From: Flavobacteriaceae bacterium
GTDB taxonomy: Bacteria > Bacteroidota > Bacteroidia > Flavobacteriales > Flavobacteriaceae
Assembly: GCA_002714815.1 (NCBI GenBank)
Contig: PAYI01000057.1
Coordinates: forward strand, 1 to 12,646
DNA: 12,646 nucleotides
Direction of reading: 5' to 3'
Position numbers and translations under genes: made by a program. Numbering within the stretch: position 1 is the stretch's first letter; every line of letters starts with the position of its first letter. Shown in pieces: positions 6,656 to 12,646 of this stretch. The notes below the pieces were generated by a model. It made no database searches, had not been told where the DNA came from, and saw only the letters and a list, made by a program, of their open reading frames with translations.

Positions 6656-6680
6656 AAAATAAGTTAGATTTAAAAAAAAG

Positions 6681-8084
6681 ATGATTTCAATACTAGGAGA
6701 AAAATTCACAAATTTTTTCAGAAAGAATATGCCTGATGCCTTTGTTTTTGCTTTAGTTCTGACAATGGTAGTAGCTTTTTTTGCAATTCTAATTGTTCAG
6801 GCTAGTTTTTTTGAAATCCTAGATGCATGGTATAAAGGTTTTTGGTTACTTCTCGAATTTGGAATGCAGATGGTATTACTAATTGCCACAGGTTATACTA
6901 TCGCACTGTCACCTTTTTTTACTAGGCAAATTGATAAGCTTTGTAAATACATAAATAGCCCTATTCAAGTTTATACTGTTGTTACTTTATTTGGTTTTCT
7001 TGTTTCAATGATTAGTTGGGGTTGGATTGTTGCAGCAGCAGCTCTTGGAAGATCCTTAGCCGATCGAATAAAAGGGGTTAACTATCCATTTTTAATTGCG
7101 TGTACGTACTTTTCAAATAATAGTTGGGTTACTGGATTATCTAGTTCTATACCATTATTATTAAATACAAAAGACAATTACTTGATAAAGGCTGGAATTA
7201 TCGAAAACACTATTTCAACTACTGAAACTCTCGCTTCTTATTTAAATGTTTTAGTAATTCTATCTTATTTAATTTTGGGAACACTCATTATGATTATGAT
7301 AAGACCTAAATCTTCTGAAGGAAAAGAATTAAAAGATTATTTGATTTCTTCACAAAATTCTAAAAATGATAATAAGACAATAGAAGAAGAAGCTGAATCC
7401 CAAAAGCTTCCTTTTAAAGCCATTTCAGACAAGATGAATAATAGTTTTTTTTTAATACTGATCATTTTCTTTTTAGGTTTTGCATATATAATCAGGTATT
7501 TTATAATTAATGGATTTGATTTGAACTTAAACATTATGATTTTCATTTTTCTAATACTGGGTCTAGTAATGCATAAAAGTCCTTTACGTTTCAGTATAGC
7601 CATGAGAAGATCTAGTAGTAATGTATCTAGTATTTTGTTCCAGTTTCCTTTTTATGCAGGAATTATGGGAATAATGATTTATACTGGACTTGGAGAATCC
7701 TTGTCACAAGCTTTAGTTTCAGTTTCTTCACTTAAGACCTATCCCTTTTTTTCCTTTCTTCTAGGAGGAATAGTAAATTTCGCAATTCCTTCTGGGGGAG
7801 GTGAATTCGCAGTTATTGGCCCCAGTGTTTTAGAAGCAGTAAAAATAATTGGAGCAGGCTTGAATAAAGAAGAAATTATATTGATGATATCTCGAGCTTC
7901 TTTGTCTATTGCATATGGAGAGACCTTAACTAATTTATTACAGCCCTTTTATCTACTTTTGGTTCTGCCAATCATGGGGGCAGGGACAAATTTACAAGCT
8001 AGGGATATTATGGGCTATTTGGTAATTCCTTTTATAGCCTTTTTTATTTTTTATTCGATAATGATAACCTATATACCTCTTTAG
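6681..8084 (+). CDS. atoE: Short-chain fatty acid transporter, AtoE family
   Basis: This 467-residue inner-membrane transporter of the AtoE/TIGR00366 family takes up short-chain fatty acids such as acetoacetate or butyrate. Hydrophobic segments span about residues 17-40, 52-75, 95-125, 185-207, 255-275, 283-297, 315-335, 355-370 and 420-465. Family hallmarks are FGMQMVLLIATGY (60-72), PSGGGEFAVIGP (370-381) and YGETLTNLLQPF (412-423). E. coli AtoE has PSGGGQWAVQGP at the second site. A long charged cytoplasmic loop (about 209-252, rich in Glu, Lys and Ser) makes it slightly longer than the usual 440 or so residues. It is transcribed away from the permease operon and converges with the acyl-CoA synthetase gene 17 bp downstream. 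Uptake of a short-chain acid followed by CoA activation is a natural pairing. The substrate within the family is unknown. Confidence 0.85.
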   Translation: MISILGEKFTNFFRKNMPDAFVFALVLTMVVAFFAILIVQASFFEILDAWYKGFWLLLEFGMQMVLLIATGYTIALSPFFTRQIDKLCKYINSPIQVYTVVTLFGFLVSMISWGWIVAAAALGRSLADRIKGVNYPFLIACTYFSNNSWVTGLSSSIPLLLNTKDNYLIKAGIIENTISTTETLASYLNVLVILSYLILGTLIMIMIRPKSSEGKELKDYLISSQNSKNDNKTIEEEAESQKLPFKAISDKMNNSFFLILIIFFLGFAYIIRYFIINGFDLNLNIMIFIFLILGLVMHKSPLRFSIAMRRSSSNVSSILFQFPFYAGIMGIMIYTGLGESLSQALVSVSSLKTYPFFSFLLGGIVNFAIPSGGGEFAVIGPSVLEAVKIIGAGLNKEEIILMISRASLSIAYGETLTNLLQPFYLLLVLPIMGAGTNLQARDIMGYLVIPFIAFFIFYSIMITYIPL

Positions 8085-8101
8085 TGAAAAAAACTTATTT
8101 T

Positions 8102-9649
8102 CTATTTGAGTTTACGCTTAAGAATTTTACCAGTAGCATTCATAGGTAATTTTTTTACAAATTCAATTTTCCTAGGATATTTATTTCCTGATAATTCCTT
8201 CTTAATCCAGATTTTAAATTCATTTTCAGTTATCTCTTCTCCTTTTTTTAAGACTATAAAAGCTTTAATTTCTTCTCCCATTCGTTGATCAGGAATACCA
8301 ATTACAGCAACTAATGATATTTTAGGATGTTTTATAATCACCTCTTCTATTTCACGTGGATAAATGTTAACTCCTCCTCTAATTATCATATCATTGATTC
8401 TGTCAACAACAAAAAAATAACCATCATTGTCTTTATATCCAATATCTCCAGAATGCATCCATCCGTTTTTTATTGCTTTTTTAGTAGCCTTATCATTTTT
8501 GAAATAGCCTTTCATTACATTATGACCTCTGAAAATTATTTGACCTATTTTATGATTAGGAACTTCGATTAATTGATCATTGACTATTTTTACTTGTACA
8601 CCCCATAAAGGAAGACCAACTGAACCTATTTTTCTTTTATACTTAGGCTGATTATAAGTTACTAGTGGGGAAGCTTCTGACATCCCATATCCCTCATAAA
8701 TTCTAACCCCATAAATATTTTCAAAATCATTTAATAATTCTTTAGGCATTGCTGCACCTCCAGATAGAGCGATTCGCCAATGCTCTTTTAATAAACTTAA
8801 TGCTTGTTTATGATAAAATTTTAACTCATTAAGCAAACCCCAAAACATAGTTGGGACTCCTGCAAAAATGGTAATTTTATTTTCTTTAATAATTTTAATC
8901 ACATTATCTGGATCAAATCTTTTTAAAAGTAAATTGGGAATGCCTGCAAAAATTGAAGCATTCATAATACAATTTTGTCCAAAAATATGAAACAAGGGGA
9001 GTACAGTTAATGAAACATCATTCTTATTAAAATCAAATAAATTAACAGTTATACTTGCATTCCAAGCTAAATTAGAGTGCGTTAGTTCTGCACCTTTAGA
9101 TTTTCCTGTAGTCCCAGAGGTATAAATTATAACAGCCGTTTCATCTGAATTCGAAGCTCTATATTCTAATTTACTTGATGCATTTTCCATCAAAGAAATC
9201 AATTTTTTTGGGATAGTATTTATATAACCTGAGTTTTCGAGATTTTCTATAATTATAGAATCTATTAATTCAGAATATTCCTTTATTGCTTTTATTGCTT
9301 CTGCTGCGATATTTAAATTATCATCACCTTGGTAAAAAAAATATAGTTTTGCATTAGAATCATTTAAAATATGCAATATTTCTTTTTTTTTGAGCATAAT
9401 ACTCATTGGAACAACTACACCTCCCATTTTTAAAATGCCATAATAAATGATTGGAAAAAAAGCAATATTGGGGCATTGTAAAGCAATAGAGTCTCCGGGC
9501 TTGATACCTAAATATATAATTACATTAGCAACTTTATTTGAAAGTTGATTTAGTTCTTTATATGAAAATTTTTTACCCTCAGATATAATTGCAGTATTGT
9601 TGGGTATTTTAAATGCATTATCTTCTAGAGCAATTGATAAATTTATCAT
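8102..9649 (-). CDS. Acyl-CoA synthetase (AMP-forming, FadD-like)
   Basis: This 515-residue ANL-superfamily ligase activates a carboxylic acid with ATP to acyl-AMP and then to acyl-CoA. It has the P-loop YTSGTTGKSKG (176-186), the GYGMSEASP motif (320-328, A5), HSGDIGY with Asp402 (399-405, A7), DRINDMIIRGG with Arg417 (416-426, A8, hinge region) and catalytic Lys508 in NATGKILKRK (A10). All key residues are present and the length is normal. It is closest to medium/long-chain fatty-acyl-CoA ligases of the FadD/FadD13 style, but chain length cannot be read from motifs. It lies 43 bp downstream of the SDR gene on the same strand, so the two are probably one operon. With AtoE next door, the activated acid may be short or medium chain, which is inference. 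Confidence 0.88.
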   Translation of the reverse strand: MINLSIALEDNAFKIPNNTAIISEGKKFSYKELNQLSNKVANVIIYLGIKPGDSIALQCPNIAFFPIIYYGILKMGGVVVPMSIMLKKKEILHILNDSNAKLYFFYQGDDNLNIAAEAIKAIKEYSELIDSIIIENLENSGYINTIPKKLISLMENASSKLEYRASNSDETAVIIYTSGTTGKSKGAELTHSNLAWNASITVNLFDFNKNDVSLTVLPLFHIFGQNCIMNASIFAGIPNLLLKRFDPDNVIKIIKENKITIFAGVPTMFWGLLNELKFYHKQALSLLKEHWRIALSGGAAMPKELLNDFENIYGVRIYEGYGMSEASPLVTYNQPKYKRKIGSVGLPLWGVQVKIVNDQLIEVPNHKIGQIIFRGHNVMKGYFKNDKATKKAIKNGWMHSGDIGYKDNDGYFFVVDRINDMIIRGGVNIYPREIEEVIIKHPKISLVAVIGIPDQRMGEEIKAFIVLKKGEEITENEFKIWIKKELSGNKYPRKIEFVKKLPMNATGKILKRKLK

Positions 9650-9692
9650 AGTCTATATATTAAAAATTTGAATTTTCACTTATAATAAAAAA

Positions 9693-10436
9693 TTAAGTTG
9701 GCATTACTCCTCCATTTATATGTAATGTAATTCCACTAATAAACCTAGCTTCTTTAGAAGCCAAAAAAAGACATGTATATGCAACATCTTCTGGAGTTCC
9801 AATTCTACCAACTGGAATTTCATCAATCTTTTTTTTAAAGATTTTATCAGGTATAGTCTCAGTCATTGAAGTTTGTATTAATCCAGGTGCTACAGCATTA
9901 ACTGTAATTCCAGCATCACCTAACTCTCTACACAATGCACGTGTAAATCCCGAAACACCTGCTTTAGAGGCAGCATAATTTGTTTGGCCAAATGCACCCT
10001 GGAAAGCATTTATCGAAGAGGAGGAAATGATTCTTCCATATCCATTTTTTTTCATTATTGGAACAACAGCTTTACAAGTAACAAAAAGTGAATTTAAATT
10101 AACTTCAAGAACAGTATCCCATTCCTTTCTTTTCATCTTTATAAAAGATCGATCTTGAATAATACCAGCATTATTAATAAGTATATCAATTTTTTTGTGG
10201 ACATCAATTATTTTTGAAACTGCTTTTTGCACCGAATTAAGTGAAGTTATGTCTACCTTTTGGAAAAATATATCTCCTCCATTTAAAGAAATTTCATTTG
10301 CTACTTCAGAACCTTTATTATCAATATCCCACAGAGAAACTTTTGCTCCAGCTTTACAAAACACCTCACAAATTCCTTTTCCAATTCCATTGGCTCCTCC
10401 TGTAATAATTGCTAATTGACCCTCTATTTTAAACAT
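9693..10436 (-). CDS. Short-chain dehydrogenase/reductase, FabG/acetoacetyl-CoA reductase-like
   Basis: This 247-residue classical SDR is an NAD(P)(H)-dependent oxidoreductase. It shows TGGANGIG (12-19, cofactor loop), Asp37 in LWDID after strand 2 (suggesting NAD(H) rather than NADP(H)), NNAG (88-91), Asn113, and the catalytic Ser141, Tyr154 and Lys158 (YAASK). The ending HINGGVMPT is typical of 3-oxoacyl-ACP reductase and 3-hydroxyacyl-CoA dehydrogenase relatives. Being paired with an acyl-CoA synthetase rather than with fatty-acid synthesis genes, it more likely acts on 3-hydroxy/3-oxoacyl-CoA or a hydroxy acid than as the housekeeping FabG. The start is the ATG at 10434-10436, which puts the cofactor loop at the expected distance. 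A palindrome and two -7-like boxes lie upstream. The exact substrate is unknown. Confidence 0.85.
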   Translation of the reverse strand: MFKIEGQLAIITGGANGIGKGICEVFCKAGAKVSLWDIDNKGSEVANEISLNGGDIFFQKVDITSLNSVQKAVSKIIDVHKKIDILINNAGIIQDRSFIKMKRKEWDTVLEVNLNSLFVTCKAVVPIMKKNGYGRIISSSSINAFQGAFGQTNYAASKAGVSGFTRALCRELGDAGITVNAVAPGLIQTSMTETIPDKIFKKKIDEIPVGRIGTPEDVAYTCLFLASKEARFISGITLHINGGVMPT

Positions 10437-10455
10437 AATTTGAATTTAATATTTT

Positions 10456-10472
10456 TAAACTATAATAGTTTA
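10456..10472. promoter_or_regulatory. 17-bp perfect palindrome upstream of the SDR gene, candidate operator
   Basis: TAAACTAT at 10456-10463 is mirrored by ATAGTTTA at 10465-10472 around a single central A. It lies 20 bp before the SDR start codon and, by the -7 boxes at 10485-10500, just downstream of the likely transcription start. This is where a dimeric repressor could block the SDR-ligase operon. No regulator gene is present in the window. Confidence 0.4.
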
Positions 10473-10484
10473 TAAGGCATATTT

Positions 10485-10500
10485 CAAAACTACAAAAATA
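10485..10500 (-). promoter_or_regulatory. Tandem -7-like boxes of the SDR-ligase operon
   Basis: On the minus strand TATTTTTG (10500-10493) is followed directly by TAGTTTTG (10492-10485). Both are exact matches to the Bacteroidetes -7 consensus TAnnTTTG, 49-64 bp ahead of the SDR ATG. No TTG lies at the preferred 19-bp spacing (the nearest candidates give 9, 27 or 35 bp). The promoter is therefore plausible but incomplete, perhaps activator-dependent. Confidence 0.4.
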
Positions 10501-10518
10501 CCAACACGATTAATAATG

Positions 10519-10548
10519 TTGTATCGTCAATGGAATTTTTTACTTTAG
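10519..10548 (+). promoter_or_regulatory. Predicted Bacteroidetes-type promoter of the 10573-11424 gene
   Basis: TTG at 10519-10521, a 19-bp spacer and TACTTTAG at 10541-10548 match the -33/-7 layout with one mismatch in the -7 box. Spacing and variant -7 (TAnnTTAG) are the same as for the gene at 122. The expected RNA start falls near or inside the shared leader motif at 10553-10566. Confidence 0.55.
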
Positions 10549-10552
10549 ATTA

Positions 10553-10572
10553 TTAATCATAAATCATACAAA
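10553..10572 (+). promoter_or_regulatory. Shared leader motif, copy 3
   Basis: The 14 bases TTAATCATAAATCA at 10553-10566 are followed by TACAAA and the ATG at 10573. Copies 1 and 2 have ATTAAA in that 6-nt gap, so the motif and its spacing are kept while the linker differs. Confidence 0.5.
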
Positions 10573-11424
10573 ATGAAAAAAAATTTAGCTCTAATATTTC
10601 TTTCCCTTGTTTTGGGAGGATGTTCTTCAAATCTTAAATATGAAAAAAATCTTATAACAGCAAAAAAGCTTTTTGAACTTCATGGTCAAGAAGACCTTGA
10701 GGGCCAAAAAAAACTAATAAGCAAGGAAATTAAATCTGTTTTACCTATTTACGGATCAGAACCAGTAGGATATGAATCTTACATACAAATGCTTAAGGGT
10801 TATCAAGAATTATTTAATAATATTAAATATACTGCTGAAGTTTGGCTTCCAGGCACGGATAGAAATGGAAAGCTTGATGGCAGTGTTAGAACTTACGGTA
10901 ACTGGACTGCAGTTCATTCTATCACTGGTAAAGAACTTGATTTGAATGGATATTGGTATTTTAATTTTGATGACAATGGCTTGATTGTTGAACAAGGAGA
11001 CTTTTTTGATGTTGGTGGAATGATTAATGCTGTTTATGATATAAATGAGTATGATGAATTAATCAATATTGCTCAATTATCAGTAAAGAATAAATCAAAA
11101 GAAGAAATAGATGATTTTTGTGAATATTATCAGAAAAGGATTAATGAATTGGAACCTGATGTTTTTTGTTGGAAATTTTTTAGATCGGGAAAGAACAAAA
11201 TAACATTAATTGAAAGATATAAGAATGAAGCTGCAGCTTTGAATCATATTAAAAATATTTCACCTGGTGGCTTAATGGAGAAAGATTTTGGGCCATTTGT
11301 AGACAATTTTCAAATAGATTATTTGACATATTATGGAGATCCTTCAAAACAGTTTAAAGATGTATTAAAAGGGTTTGGAATTAAAACCTATTATTTTAAT
11401 TCTATATCAGGCTTTAGTAAATAA
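10573..11424 (+). CDS. Lipoprotein fusing an NTF2/SnoaL-like domain to an ABM-like domain
   Basis: This 283-residue envelope lipoprotein has a signal with lipobox LGGC and lipidated Cys17. Residues about 28-155 have the look of a SnoaL/NTF2-like domain: an opening helix, 'PVGYESYIQMLKGYQ', then strands with 'GNWTAVHSITGKELDLNGYW' and a closing 'GLIVEQGDFFDVGGM'. Residues about 178-272 resemble a single antibiotic-biosynthesis-monooxygenase-type ferredoxin-like domain. They include 'EPDVFCWKFFRSG', 'KITLIERYKNEAAALNHI' and a 'YYGDPSKQFKDVLKGFG' tail that I associate with ABM-like proteins. Both folds typically bind small organic molecules; enzymatic activity cannot be claimed. It is divergent from the SDR-ligase operon with 136 bp between, has its own predicted promoter and terminator, and shares its leader motif with the genes at 122 and 948. 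Domain assignments are by pattern and need a profile search. Confidence 0.72.
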   Translation: MKKNLALIFLSLVLGGCSSNLKYEKNLITAKKLFELHGQEDLEGQKKLISKEIKSVLPIYGSEPVGYESYIQMLKGYQELFNNIKYTAEVWLPGTDRNGKLDGSVRTYGNWTAVHSITGKELDLNGYWYFNFDDNGLIVEQGDFFDVGGMINAVYDINEYDELINIAQLSVKNKSKEEIDDFCEYYQKRINELEPDVFCWKFFRSGKNKITLIERYKNEAAALNHIKNISPGGLMEKDFGPFVDNFQIDYLTYYGDPSKQFKDVLKGFGIKTYYFNSISGFSK

Positions 11425-11437
11425 TATTATACTTTAT

Positions 11438-11469
11438 AAATCCCTGCTATTAGTGGGGGTTTGTTTTTA
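11438..11469 (+). terminator. Rho-independent terminator after the 10573-11424 gene
   Basis: AAATCCC (11438-11444) pairs with GGGGTTT (11456-11462; one G-U pair) around an 11-nt loop, followed by GTTTTT to 11468. It lies 14 bp after the stop codon. Confidence 0.7.
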
Positions 11470-11556
11470 TAGAAACACATTTAAAAAACGTTTTCAGCAA
11501 AAAGCTATAAATTAACATCAGTTTATATGATATTTAAATTTCAAAATTAAATTCTA

Positions 11557-12114
11557 ATGGAATTATTAAACCTAATAAAATCAAGAAGATCGATTATGCC
11601 TGCTCAGTTTAATAATCTTTCTATAGATGATAATGATATTAATTTAATCCTTGAAGCAGCTAATTGGGCTCCCACTCACAAAAAAACTGAGCCATGGAGA
11701 TTTAAGGTTATAAGGGATGAATTTAAAGTTAAATTTGGAAGTTTTTTAGCTGAAAAGTATAAAGAAAAAACTTTAAAATTTTCCGATTATAAATACAATA
11801 GCATATTAAACAAAGTAGAAAAATCAGCAGTGATTATTTTAATTTGTATGCAAAGAGACCCTCTAGAGTCGGTTCCAGAGTGGGAAGAAATAGCTGCAGT
11901 ATCGATGTCTGTTCAAAACATGTGGCTTATGTCAACTAAATTAAATATTGGTTCATATTGGAGTTCTCCAAAACTAATTAATTATATGGATGAATTTATT
12001 GAATTTAAAGAGGGTGAAAGATGTCTTGGGATTTATTATATGGGTCATTATGATAAAAATATTAATTCAAGAATTCCTAGCTCAATTGATGATAAAATTT
12101 CATGGTATAGTTAA
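11557..12114 (+). CDS. Nitroreductase-family FMN oxidoreductase
   Basis: This 185-residue protein has the length of short nitroreductases of the YdjA/TM1586-like kind. These FMN-binding homodimers use NAD(P)H to reduce nitro groups, quinones or other electron acceptors, though physiological substrates are usually unknown. Visible family features are SRRSIMPAQF at 9-18 (FMN phosphate contact), the helix ending EAANWAPTHKKTEPWRFKVI at 33-52, the dimer helix around AAVSMSVQNMWLMSTKLNIGSYW (113-135) and GHYD (163-166). It is the only redox enzyme on the right side. It is preceded by a terminator and has no clear -33/-7 pair in the 132-bp gap (11425-11556). It looks monocistronic. A functional link with the catabolic genes is not shown by the sequence. 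Confidence 0.85.
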   Translation: MELLNLIKSRRSIMPAQFNNLSIDDNDINLILEAANWAPTHKKTEPWRFKVIRDEFKVKFGSFLAEKYKEKTLKFSDYKYNSILNKVEKSAVIILICMQRDPLESVPEWEEIAAVSMSVQNMWLMSTKLNIGSYWSSPKLINYMDEFIEFKEGERCLGIYYMGHYDKNINSRIPSSIDDKISWYS

Positions 12115-12231
12115 TAATTAGTCATTATTATTAGAAATTGAAAATCAGAATTTTTCAAAATCTTTGAACTTAATATATAATCTAAAATTTATGTATCACA
12201 TCTTTTATATATTTACTTAAAATAAATTTAT

Positions 12232-12582
12232 ATGAAAGCCAGTAAAATTAGTTTAATTAATGCTATAACATTGTTATCGATGGGGTCATGGGGTTATTTT
12301 GAATTAGAATCCAGACCAGTAACAGCCTTAATACCAGTATTTGTTGGATTAATTCTTTTGATAATTAATAATGGTGTGAAAAATGAGAACAAAATTATTG
12401 CTCATATAGCTGTTTTAATTACATTAATAATTCTTTTTGGTTTGATTAAACCTCTCTTAGGCACTATTGAAAGGGAAAACACATTTGGTATAATTCGAGT
12501 CTCTCTTATGATAATTACTTCTTTATGGGCTATGATTGGCTTTGTAAAGAGTTTTATTTCTGCAAGAAGAGCAAATAAATAA
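12232..12582 (+). CDS. Small four-helix membrane protein, function unknown
   Basis: This 116-residue protein was not recognised by function. Four hydrophobic segments at about residues 6-23, 29-47, 55-76 and 86-108 alternate with short polar loops (ELESRP, NNGVKNENK, GTIEREN), and the C-terminus is basic (ARRANK), as expected on the cytoplasmic side. 'WGYFELESRPVTALIPVFVG' (20-39) is the most distinctive stretch, with a Pro-containing second helix; similar small proteins occur in marine bacteria as far as I recall. The start codon at 12232 directly precedes the first helix and follows the A/T-rich leader AAATTTAT. It sits 117 bp after the nitroreductase gene, a gap with no convincing promoter. 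No downstream gene begins in the remaining 64 bp of the window. Confidence 0.7.
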   Translation: MKASKISLINAITLLSMGSWGYFELESRPVTALIPVFVGLILLIINNGVKNENKIIAHIAVLITLIILFGLIKPLLGTIERENTFGIIRVSLMIITSLWAMIGFVKSFISARRANK

Positions 12583-12646
12583 ATTTTTTACAGTATTTAT
12601 ATCACAAATAGTTGAATTATAAATCAGAAAAAATATTTTAAAGGCA

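Noticed and set aside
12112..12130. 7-bp inverted repeat TAATAAT/ATTATTA overlapping the nitroreductase stop codon
   Set aside because: It is AT-only with no T tract, too weak to call a terminator.
1..12646. Defence system, CRISPR array, mobile element, tRNA or rRNA
   Set aside because: Looked for direct-repeat arrays, transposase or integrase motifs, terminal inverted repeats and tRNA-like cloverleafs; none was seen.

Overview
This AT-rich window probably comes from a free-living, probably marine, member of the Bacteroidetes (Flavobacteriia-like). Four things point there. Starts lack Shine-Dalgarno sites and instead have A-rich leaders. Two promoters fit the Bacteroidetes -33/-7 pattern (TTG or TTTG, 19 bp, TAnnTT-G). 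Secreted proteins carry 'FSQ'-type signal peptides or SPII lipoboxes. The overall low GC fits as well. No rRNA, tRNA, insertion sequence, phage gene or CRISPR array was seen, and no stretch longer than about 185 bp lacks a gene.

Left part (1-2076, all +): three small genes for exported proteins. They are a secreted protein with an internal duplication that looks like two dimeric alpha/beta-barrel (ABM-like) domains, a lipoprotein with an NTF2/SnoaL-like domain, and an unrecognised secreted protein with a TTG start. Rho-independent terminators follow the first two.

Middle (2107-6513, all -): a tightly packed four-gene operon. In transcription order it encodes an uncharacterised NCS2/SulP-like permease, a zinc-dependent alcohol dehydrogenase, a GabD-type succinate-semialdehyde dehydrogenase and a hot-dog acyl-CoA thioesterase. 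Divergent from it (6681-8084, +) is an AtoE-type short-chain fatty acid transporter. Next come, on the minus strand, a FabG-like short-chain dehydrogenase and an acyl-CoA synthetase (10436-8102), convergent with atoE. Together these supply uptake, alcohol-to-aldehyde-to-acid oxidation, CoA activation, 3-hydroxyacyl or 3-oxoacyl redox and CoA release. The simplest reading is a catabolic locus for a short-chain (hydroxy)carboxylic acid or diol. A route through 4-hydroxybutyrate, succinate semialdehyde and succinate fits the GabD signature, but this is inference.

Right part (10573-12582, all +): a lipoprotein in which an NTF2-like domain is fused to an ABM-like domain, then a nitroreductase-family flavoprotein and a small four-helix membrane protein.

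The most unusual signal links the two ends. The genes at 122, 948 and 10573 share a 14-bp leader motif at the same distance (6 nt) from the ATG. Their products carry the ABM-like fold, the NTF2-like fold, and a fusion of both. They may form a co-expressed set of cell-envelope or exported small-molecule-binding proteins around the catabolic locus.
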